From contig NW_019774047.1 in the NCBI RefSeq assembly GCF_001039355.2, positions 281,161-345,160 of the forward strand: a DNA stretch of 64,000 nt. Reading direction: 5' to 3'. This DNA is from Lingula anatina. Its lineage: Eukaryota; Brachiopoda; Lingulata; Lingulida; Lingulidae. Shown one piece after another: positions 11,051-22,892 of the stretch (position 1 is the first letter of the stretch; each line of letters begins with the position of its first letter). The notes beneath the pieces were generated by a model. It was not told the origin of the DNA and made no database searches. It saw only the letters and a program-made list of their open reading frames with translations. The translations under genes and the position numbers were made by a program.

Positions 11051-14000
11051 TAAAAAAATTCTCTATTCTGTTTTGTTCAGCCTGGTGGCTATATTACCCC
11101 ATTTTCCGAATCAGAGGTTTTACCAACTACCCACTTATTACCCAGCTTGAAATATCGCCTACGCTGTCTTTATCTACATGCGGTCAAATGGTAAAAACAT
11201 TACCACACGTTTGCAGGCGCTATACGGGTATACCTTACATTTGGACAGCCATGTTCTCCTCGACCTTTGGCCTCACGTCAGCCTTTGAATTGATGGGCCA
11301 TGCAGGTTTGCATTTAAGGATGTGACAAAATTGTCCACAAATGTAAAGGGAAAATCTATAAAAAGAAACCCCTTCGTGCCGAAAGTGTCTGTTTCAATCA
11401 AAACTATGGTATTTTACATCTCCATATCGGCAGAAAGCGACTATATTCGGCAAAATTCGAATCTCTACGTGTGTGTGTGTGTGTGTGTGGGGAGGGGGGG
11501 ATCCATAGTCTACGGCTGTATTCCCAGAGCTTTTAGATCGATCTATCCCCGCGGGGAGTCTCACTAGATTACTGGCAGATAATCCGGCTTAAATGTCCGT
11601 CCCGCCTACTACAAGCTGTAAGGGGGTAATTAACTTTCGGGTCCGCTCGGCTGACAGCTATCTAGCGTGAACCCCCAGGGAGTTACGTCGATCTAAAGCA
11701 GATCGATCTAATCTGGAAATGGGGTCTACCACATTTGCGCAAGTGTATCCCAGAAGTAAATTTATCTCAACAATGGTCTGAGGAAAGTGAAAGAGAAGGC
11801 TTAAGTCCACACAAATGATAAAAAGTACTTCCCCTTTATAATGCTACAACGCGTAGCAGGTGGGCTTAATCAGGCTAGTTTTGTTACGAACTCCCAAATG
11901 CAATACATAGGAAGGCAGATTAGTGTTCACACGATTCACTGATTAACTCAGCCAAAGGTTATGCTTTCATCGGCGTTAGCTCCCTTGATAGCAGACAAAT
12001 AAAAGCTGTACACAAATTTTGATGAAATGTTTTGGAGGATGAGAAGGGCTTCACATTTTAACTGCATTCGGGTCCCCTTATATCTCAAAAAAGATTTTGT
12101 ATTGTCGATTCCTTGCTTGGCGGATGTCTGGGCTATTGAAATGCCCTTTAGTTGAAAGCAATATATCTTACGGGGAAAGGGTAAAACACATATAAATGGT
12201 CCGATAAAAATTCATTTAGATAGAGAAAGTGTCAAAAAGTGAATATTAAAAATGAAATAATACATTTTCAGGAAAAATGCCCTCTAACTGAGCCTTACGT
12301 ACTTTGCAATGCTTTGTCTAGGAGAAATTAAAATACTTTTTTCCCCATTGTGAACTTTTCAGGAATTTGTTAATGGTCAAAATATTTGTTGAATGATATA
12401 GAATTGAACAGCACAGCAACGGTTTCATGTCCTATTTGACGACCTTACTTCTTATGTCCAAGACGCAATGCTAATTGCTGAAATTGAGCACTGAGCAATT
12501 CTCAGCGGTGTGGGCAAATTTTCTGGCTCTGACATTTCAGATAATGACCAAACACTTCACGATGAACTTTCAAGTTTTTTAAAGTTGAATGGCTACATGT
12601 GCTAGCAGAAATCTGTTAAAAGGCAGACTGTGATGACCAAGTGGTGAAAAACGGCTCAAAACTATCCTCTTAGTACAACACTGGCATTTCTGCATAAGTA
12701 AGCTACGTACAATTCTTGTTACAATTGGCTGGAAGGGGTGTATGTAGGGTTAATGGTGTCATAAACCCGGCGCTTTTTTTAACTTCGAGCTGAGTTACAG
12801 GTCTCACTTGACTGGCACTACTCTCTCTGCTTTTATTTGGCCTAATGTTTTCTGACAGTTCGAAATTGACTTGCTGACCCGAGGCAGGTCACCCAGATGG
12901 TACATGTAAATCTCACCGTGTGAGCCGGAGTCCCGTGCCACGGGGTCAACCATGATACAAGTTCCGGCTCCCATTGATTTGTACAGGTACAGGTAAACCG
13001 CGTCCCAGATTTATTCCACTGGCGTCACACTAATCCTGATCTGGATGAATCTGTCTCTTTACATCGGCATTCAAATTGCTTCCGAACACTTATAAATCGG
13101 ACATACCAGTATTTGCGTATAAACATACCAGTATAAACATTCACTTTACAAAACATCCCTTCTGGTACATGTGTACGTACATAGTACACTTTTCGTAGAT
13201 AACCTTTCTACCGTGAATAAGGATAACTGTGTGTGAATTTACGTCAAGATAAAAAAGCGCCTGCCTGGAAAAACTGAAAGCGAGACAGATTGCTTTAGTT
13301 GAGCAAAACCCACCAATCTAGCTAGTCATTGGAACAAAAAAAAATCTCCACATATTTATTTGTTCTGGTAAGTAGTCATGAGGGGACTGTGGTCAACTCT
13401 CCCTGGACACACTTGAAGCTTGCGGTATCTTTGAAACCATTTGTTTTGAAACAAGGGCATGCATAATGTTTCGACCCTTCATCAAAGTGATTGCATCTTA
13501 TGACTTCTTCGTCATGGCTGGTCACACGGTATAATTTTCCCATTATTACACTAGAGACAATTGAATATATAACAAACTTTGTTCCTACATTATGCTTTTG
13601 ACTATATTATGGTGGCCCCAAAGTTAAAAAGGGAGATTGATGCTTTTCAAATACATAAAATAAAGAAATAGATTAATGAATAACGAAGTGAAAAACGAAA
13701 TGCAAAAGGGTTTTTTCACACTGAGTGGTATATTTAACTGATACAGTTTGGACCGTTTTTTTTTTTTTTTTTGTCAGAAGGGTAGGGAGAGGAGGAAGCA
13801 TTCCTCACAAGCTCGTTTCCTTTTTAAGTAAAGTTGATTAATTGGGCCTATCGAGTTCGAGGGCTTCGTTTAGGTGACTCTTGTACGTAATAGCCAAAGA
13901 AGTAGGTTGTCAGTCTCCAAAGCCTAAGGGCCCACTCCCAATGACACTTTCGGTCTACGTAGATCAATCCAACTCCGCGGGGACTCTCGCTGAATGTAAT

Positions 14001-17000
14001 CAGATTAACTGAATAACATGCCTTCTCCTGGTTGACAGTAAGGATTAAAATTACAACCAGTATTACGCCTGTCGACTGGTATAGGCCTACTGAACTAATC
14101 CAGTCTAGACTGGTTCATTTTGAAACACTGACAAGTTGACAACATGGCTACGACAGCAATTACGTGACAGAGAGTCCCTTGATGTCCTTTTTTTTTCTTT
14201 TTCTTGAAGGATCTTTTTAGGATACATTTTTCTAGTGTTTTGAAAAAAAAATATATATATAGTATAAATTTTTTGCTTACTTTGGAAAAAATGAAGTTCT
14301 TTTTTAACTCTTCGACCACCATACTATTCAATAGTATTGTGTTCTGAAAGATCATACGCTGTACAGTTTCAGAAGAGGATCACGATGAAGCGTGTTGATG
14401 TCTATCATGGCTTAATGGGTGACACCGAAGTTAATAATTTCCATCTACCGAGTAGCATTTTCTCATATTTACATGTGCAACATGTATAAACGGAACCATT
14501 AACCGCCTTTCATCCGAGATACGATTCAAAAGGGCAGGTTTATAGAACTTAAGTGGAAATATTCAACTGGAATGAGAGCTCGGTGGAATTACCGACTGAC
14601 TTCTGTATCAATTTCAGACCGTTTGATCTAAGATCCCATTACTTGAAACGCAATTCTCAAAGATTATCATGTTACTCATCAGAGGTAATAATTCACCGAA
14701 CGAGACAACCTCGGCTTCTTAACGAGGAATCCTACAGTTTGTAACAGAATTTTAACCTGTCAGAGACACCAAAGAAGCATTTCAACAAAATACAGAACAA
14801 AGATGTTTAAATATATTCTCCGTACACAGGGACGTCCAGTTTCCAGGTAGACGTAACATTCTTGGTTATTGCCATGGCAGGCGAAGACAACTCATTATCC
14901 CCCTGGACTAAAGTATTTAAATAACGTTTACATAAATATGTGTCACCTGGCTTGTATTTGCTGTATACAGCTCTCTAAAGTTTGTCTTCATGGACTTTTT
15001 ATGGCGTACTGGTGTCTCCAACGTGAAATATATCATTTAAATTGCACTTGTTAAAACTTAAGGCTTCATGGGCTTATAGACTTTAATAGGCCGTTGCCTT
15101 ACACACATCAGGTCATACACGGCATATAGGGGTAGAACGTGGCGTCAAGAACTACAACTCGACCCCTACGGGCCGACAAGGAAGCCATGTGTCGAAAATA
15201 ATACGCAACTCTATGAAAAACGATGGTCTGGAATCCTTCTTTATTTCAGGACACAGCTTACGACAACTTATTCAATCTATAATAATGACAGACAATCGAT
15301 TTTGCGTGACCCATTGGTCTGTTACATAAACTGATTGCATGAGGTGACTGACATCCCCTTTATTGATGCATCCTTGAGCAGCTTTATTGGAAAAATTAGT
15401 CAATTGATCATTCATTTAGCCATCCCTTTATTAGTGATTATCACGTTTCAAGGAGATGGGATTTTCAAAGAAAACACAGATTGTGCAAATGCTGTATATT
15501 ATGTTGTAGTTGAAAGGGAAAAGATTAACAGACGGATGGAGCCTGATTTTTTAGTGGCGGAGGGGCGGGGGTCTTGCTAAATATAGTTATGTAATCCTTG
15601 GTTGCATTGAAGGTTTCTCTAAGTCGTCTATCAAAAACATAAACAGTGCTCATGGTTTGAACTAAGAGTATCAGCACGAAAATCCATTCTAGATAAATAA
15701 AAAAGGGGGTTACGTTTTAGTTTACGTTTTATTGTATATATTTATTACGGTATAATGTCGGTATTTTTTGTAACAGAGAAATCCACTCCCAAACGTGGCA
15801 TAAGTTTGTATCTCAGGTATGTATTATAATTATAAATAACTAAATATGATTAACAAATGATAAAAATTATACTCTGAATGAGTTAACATAAGTCATATAA
15901 AACAGCTGAATAAAATGGGACATATTTACAAATATAAATTTAATATCATTGAAGAAACTACAAACACAAATGAATAATAAATAAAAGAATGAACACATAG
16001 AAATTATAAAATAAGAAACCTTTGGCAGTACCCCAAGTCATCCTACCTGGAATAACTCGTGTTTAATCAATCTTTATGAAAGATGGACCTGTTGAGACGT
16101 CCCTAACGTTGCACAAGTTTGTGTGCCGCAGGCTTGGCGAACGACGCCAGTCACGGAAACTGACGAAAACAGACGAACGTAATTCGGATAGATCTTTATT
16201 ACAATGACCACAAAAAAAAAAAAAAAAAATCACACCTTAAAGCTTGCATGGATTGAACCTCTGTGACATCATATTTTACTCAAAAACGCTCCAGTCCAAA
16301 GCACAAAATAAAGTTAAAGGGATAGTAGCTATCCATTTTGGTGGGAAAAGTGTCATAAAACGGATTTTCCTGGGGTAAATGAGGATTTTTCCATACTTAT
16401 AAATGGTTAATGAATCCGTTCCAACATTCAAAATTGGTCGATGTTTTTTTAATTTATTTTTCTAAGTTTGGTTTTTGTAATTATATCTAAAGAGATTATT
16501 ACAGAGGGAAGCTATCTATGAAGGTCATGTGGTCTGATGGCAAGCACAGATTCCAGCATAATTGCGATAACCGCCGTTTTGGTGGTAAAATAGAAACTAT
16601 TTTTTTTCGTGAGTTGTTTACAATGTATTAATTGTGAAATATTAATCTCATACGAAGAACTGTTGTCTCTTTTAAGTTCTTGGCCTTCTGTTGAATAGAA
16701 TAAAAAAGGGTCCAGTAGCCTATATACATGTAATTACACGGCCTTTACTTGGGATATACAACGCAACGACTTAAAGCTTGTTTTATTTGTTTTTTTTTTA
16801 TTTCTCAAAAATAGAATGTAACCCTCTTTGTGCCTCGACGACAAAACATACGAAGTTTTAAAAAGTGATAAAAACTTTCACATTTATCTATATCTATAAA
16901 TGCGACATTTATGTATTTGGCTTTCAGTACCTTGATGAGGGGATTTGGAAGCAGCTTTGTATTGCCAGTTCGGTCCGTATCGAAATGAAGATTAATGCCT

Positions 17001-17257
17001 TTAATTACGAGTGGAGTGACCTTGCTCACACCAAATATGCTGCTTGATTTGAAAAGGCAGCTCTGTCTGGAATTATAAAGGATGAGCTTATTTCGTTTCC
17101 TAATAAAGAGAGCACTGAATAGTTTGTGAGCTGTGAGAGATATAAAGTTTTGACAATGATTGTGATGTATATGATACTGTGTATTTGATTAGAGTGTATC
17201 CATTTCTATTTTGGTGTCACTTTGCCACAAAAAGTAATTCGACATTGAGTTTTCAAG

Positions 17258-17260
<3 letters not shown>

Positions 17261-17330
<70 letters not shown>
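17261..17330. repeat. (AT)35 microsatellite
   Basis: Uninterrupted AT dinucleotides over 70 bp. Open frames across it on both strands (YIYIYI) are artefacts of the repeat. Confidence 0.95.
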
Positions 17331-17333
<3 letters not shown>

Positions 17334-17797
17334 TCAACAAAATAAATATATAAAGAAACCAAATGACTCAATATAAACCATTATGTGGTAAAATGTATAA
17401 ATGCAATAACGCAGATAAATGAAATACATGATAACTGAACGTTAGTTTATTGGAATAAAAATATAAATAAATGGCAAATTTTAACCTTTTACCTTTAAAA
17501 AAACCTCTTTGACCTTTTATTTGCATTATACGTAGCTAGATCGAGACGTTATGTGACCGTGGTGATATACGCTTTATTCGGTGTTAGGGTTTGTTTCGGT
17601 GAAATGGGAGTACAAGTACTTTCTCTCGGTACGGATGTCACATAATACACTGCCACTCTCTTGCCATATATGCCTTGAACACCTGTCTCACTGACGCTCG
17701 AGGTGCTCTGGTATATATCGCTCGGGGCGACAGGGCATTATCGCAAACTTTTTTTAGTTTATTTCTGTCATTCCAGCAAATACAGTATAAGAAATTA

Positions 17798-17896
17798 CAC
17801 ACACTGGACAATAGAAGTGTCACCCCTACTGAACCAATACTTTGGGGAAGATAAATGACTGATTCAGGGGGTGACACTTCTATTGTCCATTGTGTG
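17798..17896. mobile_element. 99-bp Tc1/mariner-type MITE
   Basis: Terminal inverted repeats of about 29 bp begin 'cacacactggacaatagaag' and continue 'tgtcacccc'; the right end is the reverse complement with one mismatch. TA flanks both ends (17796-17797 and 17897-17898). The same terminus, 'cacacactggacaaaagaag', starts the transposase-bearing fragment at 56820, so this is probably a deletion derivative mobilised by that family. Confidence 0.85.
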
Positions 17897-18002
17897 TATA
17901 TATACACATGTCTATATAACATATTCAACGTACTCGTACATCCATACGCACATGATGAGTCACCTACTTAATATTATCGCATACTTAACCTCCTTAAACA
18001 AC

Positions 18003-18309
18003 CAGGGCTCCGTAACTCGAAAGCATCGCGAATTGCGAACGAACACAAGCGCCATAACTCGGCATTTACTCGCCCCATGCATACATAAAAGCCTCGAAAA
18101 TGAAAGCCGCAGGCCCGTAGCCAGGGGGGTTCGAAAGAACCACCCCTTTTGCCGGGAAAAGGTCCACTCTGGGTAAAATTTGATCTAGGTACATGAAGTT
18201 TTTTATGGAAAAAGGTTCACTTTTTCAGAAAAAGAACCCCCTTTTTGAAATTGCTGGCTACGGGCCTGAAAGGTGATATCGCCATCGCAATTCGAGTTAC
18301 GGAGACCTG
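18003..18309. mobile_element. Outer inverted-repeat element holding a nested insertion
   Basis: 'ctccgtaactcgaaagc...gcgaattgcga' at the left (about 18008-18039) is inverted as 'tcgcaattcgagttacggag' at the right (about 18285-18304). The inner TIR element at 18110-18268 lies between the arms. This reads as a small palindromic element that received a second element. Target-site duplication is not clear. Confidence 0.55.
18110..18268. mobile_element. 159-bp TIR element, CAGGCCCGTAGCCAG ends
   Basis: Left end 'caggcccgtagccag' and right end 'ctggctacgggcctg' are perfect inverted repeats of 15 bp. The interior has two related 'aaaggt.cac.ct' segments and no coding capacity. I could not assign a clear target-site duplication, so the superfamily is open (ends with CAGG are common in hAT-like elements). 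Confidence 0.7.
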
Positions 18310-18944
18310 TTCTAAATACTTGACTAAGTATTATCAACAGAGTGTACACTTGTTTTGTGTACTTAAGTTTATCAGTGTCAATTGATAAGGTTCAAGTCAG
18401 GACACGTTGTTTGGTGGAACAGAGGTTCAAGTCTGTCTACATTGGAGCAGGTATGGTGGAGATATGTGTTGTCGATTAACGTATTTCTTTCTTATAAAGT
18501 AAATGTTTCGTTATGTTTCTTAATTTCGTTATTTCTTCTCGTGTCAGAGATCTGGTATGTGTAATGTACCTTGTATATGTAATGTAATATAATTTTGCCT
18601 TTTCACCAAAGCCACTCCAGTTAAAACCAATTATTAAAACCGATCCAGTTATTACCGACTGGTAATTTCACCCTTTCAAACTACCATTTCAAATTCATAC
18701 AGGCAGGCAAATATAGAACTCTTACTAAATGCAGGTACGGGAGAAATTGCTCTGGAATTTAATCAAACTATTGACAGTGAAAATCAATTTTATGAAATAA
18801 AGGTGTTAGTGGTTATAGGCTACATGAAGTTGACAAACAACCCTTAAAGTTACATATGAAGAGAGCGTAGATTCTCTGTAACACATGTAGGTCACTGGTA
18901 CTACCAGTATCTCGCACAATTCACATTAAGTCCACTTGCTAAAT

Positions 18945-19320
18945 GATAAACCGAATTAATCACTCGATCAGTAGAAAAAGCTTTCAAACTGAACCTTCTT
19001 TCAATTTCAGGTCGTACACTTGGCCTATTTATCGTGCCTCAAGTTCGTAGTTGGTCAAATAGTAATGAGGCTGGCAGAAACGAGCGAGGGCTAAATATAG
19101 CACAGAAAAATAGCAGGAAATATCTGCCCAAGTATATTTTTCGTGGAATGTACCAAACGATACCCTTTGAGTTACGCTTTAAGTTACGCTGTTTGAAACT
19201 ATATGGTGCATATGGCCTTTGGTCGGATTTAGTGGGAAATATTTGATATGTCAACTCGCTTCAAATACATCTTTATTCTGTCTGTGGTGGGTTCTAGTTG
19301 ACAAGTAGAGGTTATCAGGC
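18945..19320 (+). other. SLC46 gene 1 upstream segment, duplicated at 540-910
   Basis: Lies 0.5-0.9 kb 5' of the gene 1 start codon and matches the diverged segment at 540-910. It contains one acceptor-like 'ctttcaatttcag' (ends about 19011). A role as promoter or untranslated exon is possible but not shown. Confidence 0.4.
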
Positions 19321-19631
19321 AATAAGTAACTATTTTGTGAATAAGTAACTATTTTGACCTCGGCTAAGGTATGATACTAGACAATCCCTGTTTCTGTTAT
19401 CCCGGGGTTCCGATATAGGTAAATGTACCAGTTACATGTTGTTGGAGGTAGACAAACTAACTTTAGAGGCATAGGCAGGATCTACGCTGGGTATCAAGGT
19501 TGGTCTTGTCATTTCTTTTGAATAGGCAATGGATGCTGAGTCTTTCAGTTATGAAAAGCTTTAAAAGACGGGAGGGGGTACTATTTTTCAAAACCCACCT
19601 AGGAGATGACGGTGTTGTTCTGAAAAAAAAA

Positions 19632-19672
19632 ATTAATAAAATAAAATAAAATAAAATAAAATAAAATAAAAT
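19632..19672. repeat. (AAAAT)n microsatellite
   Basis: About eight AAAAT-type units about 150 bp upstream of the SLC46 gene 1 start codon. Confidence 0.9.
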
Positions 19673-19824
19673 ACAGGGTACAGGGCAGTGGTTATGCTCA
19701 AGAATCGCCAATAAGAAATAAACATTAATTATCATCATGATGTTCTTTTTAGGTGACATTATTCGTTCATATTTGAAACTGACTGCCACACCTGTAACTG
19801 AAGCATAACAAAGAGCAAATAAAA

Positions 19825-22339
19825 ATGGAAGAGGGAGACGAAAGATCACCACTGATGTACCATGGCAATGTTGAAGTGCGGGACAAGTACAGCAGCAATG
19901 GAACAGGTGTTCTGGAGACCGGTCGCGACTACTACCATCCACAGACCGGGAATGCTGAAATAACTGGCGGCGACGTCGAACGGCCAAAATACAAAGCAAG
20001 ATGGCCCATAACTGTGGAACCTTACTTGTTCCTCTATTGTTTCTCTTTGTTTGGTGTGGTGCCTTTGCAAATTCAGTACATTTATTTGAAGGTCGCAGAG
20101 GAAATGGGCTATGTTCCTGCAAGTAACAGTACTAGTTCTAGCCAGTCGCCTTGCGCTGACGTCAACAAGTCCAGCCCGGATTACATTTTGCAGCAGCAGG
20201 TACAGGCCGAATCCTCAAACTGGAGCATGTATTTTTCCATATGCTCCACAATCACGTCCGTTTTCGTGACGATCTTTTACGGCGCCCACAGCGACAAGGG
20301 CGGCAGGAGACTTTCCCTTCTCCTTCCAACCGTTGGCGGTCTTATAAAACTAGGTGGCTACGTCATAGCCATTTATTTCAAATGGCCTCTTTGGGCACTG
20401 CTACCAATGTCTTTCATAGAAGGTTTATTCGGGCAGTATGCTACTGCCTTAATGGCTGCCTTCGCTTACCTCGCAGACGTTTGTACATCCAAAAATAAGG
20501 CGATCAGAATCTTAATTGCAGAGGCAGCCCTTGGAATTGCAGCCGCCATTTCGAATGTGAGTGTTGGAATATTGATCAAAGCATTCCCAACCTTTGTCGA
20601 ACCTGCAGCAATGTTAGCGGGAATTATGCTGTTAGCTCTCTTATACACTATAGCATTCCTACCGGAACTTGGGGAGAAAGATCCCTCGGCAAAATTGATC
20701 GACTGCTCAAATGCTTTAAAAGTTGGGAAACTTTTCCTTCATGGAGCAGATGACAAAGATACCGGGCGGGTATGGAAACTGCGCCTTCTACTGCTGGTGT
20801 TTTTATTTTGTGCAATACCAGTAATTTCCGCAGGCAGTTTGGATATACTGTATGTAATGAACTCACCATTCTGCTGGGATAGTGTACGCATTGGATACTA
20901 TAACTCTATTAAATTCATCGGATATGAGGTAAGGTCATATTTCACGTTACTATCTTGTCATAATTGTTTAAACTCTTAGATGTCTGATGTGACTAAAATT
21001 TATGTTTCAACTGCTTGAAAATAAATAGTTAAATGTTTTTGCTTTTGTTGTTAATTTCATTTTTTTCCCTATTCATATATCAAAGGTATGTGCAGTGGCA
21101 GGCCTATTCGCCATGCGCCGTTGGCTAAAATTATCTGAAGTCACCGTAGTCATGGTTTCCTGTATAAGCGCATTGGGAGCAAGAATTATGTTAGCCTTGG
21201 CACAGACAGATACCTTGATTTATATTGGTAAGATTTTTTCGGATATTAACATTTATTTTAAAAAATTACCACCCACGTGCCTCCTCTCTCTCTCTCTCTC
21301 TCTCTCCATTCATTATGCTAATAACATAGGCCTATTACTAAAATCCTATATTCCAGAGACCGCTGTCGGGTGTCTTTTCATGCTGGCTGTGCCCATGTTG
21401 AGAACTGTGCTGTCGAAACTAGCAACAAACCAAGAACAAGGTATTATAAGATAGTGGAATTAAACTCACTTCTCTTTCATCTTCTTACGTTTTACAAGCC
21501 AAGGGCCGTCGAAGGTTTTATAGGGGTCATTAGTCGCCGAACATTTTTGTTTAGATTTATGTGATAAAACGCACACCTTGAACTTAACACCTTAATAAAG
21601 CTTTTTATAAATCCTTGACATTTCAAAAATTTATCACTTTGATATGTCCTAGGCAAAGCCATTAGAATTTTTCATTCTACCAACCTATTTTTTATCTTTC
21701 CGGCTCGAATAACATCAACGTTTTCCTAATTCATCATTCTGATAGTCTGAATCGAGCAAAGTTTTCTTATTAATTTTTTTGGGGGGAGGGAGGGTGTCTT
21801 AATTTTTTAATGCATTTGCTAAACATTGTATTAACATTAGCATTAAGGGACTTTTCTACGGTACGATCCTTGGTAGCATGCACTACTGGTTACCTAATGC
21901 TTAATGTGTGAAAGCGAAATCCTCCAACCTCTAATCTAGGTACATGTATATTCCAGGTGCGCTGTTCGCCAGTATATCGTTTATGGAGAACGCAGGTGGT
22001 CTCATTGGGAGCGTAGTACTTAGTAGTATATACGCAGGAACGGTGGCGTGGTTCCGAGGATTCGTACAGATGGTCATTGGTGGACTGTATCTTCTATCTT
22101 TGATATTATTGGGGTATTTAGTTTATTGATCAATCAATCAATTAATCAATCAATCTATCTATCTATCTATCATTATTATATTTTTATGAAATTCACACGT
22201 TTTTGTCTTTGGTTTCATGTTTTGAGTTCTGTTTTTTTCTACTGCCAGTGTTTACAGCTGCAGAATTCGCGGTTCTGGCTTCAAAATGTCAGCAGTTCCC
22301 AGTTGGGGAGACAGGGAGGCACCATACAGCGTGCAGTAA
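19825..22339 (+). CDS. SLC46: SLC46-family solute carrier, gene 1 (5 coding exons)
   Basis: Major-facilitator transporter of the SLC46 group (proton-coupled folate transporter and relatives), expected in the plasma or lysosomal membrane. Coding exons: 19825-20928, 21086-21227, 21357-21440, 21957-22113 and 22249-22339; all introns are GT-AG, phases join cleanly, giving 525 residues. Seen: hydrophilic N-terminus of about 60 residues, first membrane span about 63-83, N-glycosylation sequons in the first outer loop (NST 101, NKS 114, NWS 132), an MFS loop motif SDKGGRR at about 156-162, and the SLC46-type LSKLATNQEQGALFAS after exon 3. The start ATG has a good context (ataaaaATGG) and matches the paralogue. 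An acceptor-like 'ttctttttag' at about 19752 suggests a 5' UTR intron. The C-terminal tail is longer than in genes 2 and 3. Substrate cannot be read from sequence. Confidence 0.9.
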
Positions 22340-22861
22340 TAGTGGCCAATGCTAGAAGATAAGGGGGAACACCTTTGAATTTCAAAAGGCCCGCAGTGAC
22401 TCCTCTCTACTTGCACTAAAAGGAGTATATATGGTCACCGCTGAAACTCGAAAGTAAATTGGTCTACTAAACGCCCCGAGGTGTATTGTGCGTTTTTTGA
22501 CCGGAAAAGCGCGTAAAATTAGTATTTTGACGATGTTACATGTATGATGATGTTGTTTTTATGATAACGGCATTCCCTTTTGGTGAAGTTTAATGTTAAA
22601 TAATTTACCGAGATTTCATCAACATATCTTTCATGCAAGTTTCTTTAATTTATTGTGACAAACTTCGATCATGTAAATTATATCATTTAGTAATAAATTC
22701 AAAGTAATATATTAGACTATGTATGTTATGATGTAGCTTATATGGAATTTTAACATGTAGTGACATCCGCTGATTTCATGTTGTCTTTGAAATGGAGTAA
22801 TGGTTATAAATACATAAGCATTTTGTATAAAGAGAGCTTTTTAGTTGTGAATTCGAATAGT

Positions 22862-22892
<31 letters not shown>

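Larger units (their letters stand above)
8839..17797. other. Gene-poor intergenic stretch
   Basis: About 9 kb without a supportable gene. Open frames are short, overlap microsatellites or lack family resemblance. Content seen: degenerate short repeats of 'agacctac..taggcca..ggta' at about 10560-10840; a hairpin at 11004-11050; a GT run at 11469-11490; two GC-richer segments (11500-11720 and 13920-14000) sharing 'ccgcgggga.tctc.ct'; poly-T at 13759-13774; poly-A at about 16212-16230; a long TA run at 17261-17330. Confidence 0.5.

Noticed and set aside
11500-14000. Possible SINE pair sharing 'ccgcgggga.tctc.ct' (11550 and 13975)
   Set aside because: The shared part is too short and no A/B box promoter or poly-A tail could be identified.
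17179-17376. Open frames reading YIYIYI on both strands
   Set aside because: They are translations of the 70-bp AT microsatellite.
19463-20122. 219-codon minus-strand frame opposite SLC46 exon 1
   Set aside because: It is the antisense shadow of the SLC46 first exon plus the AAAAT microsatellite.
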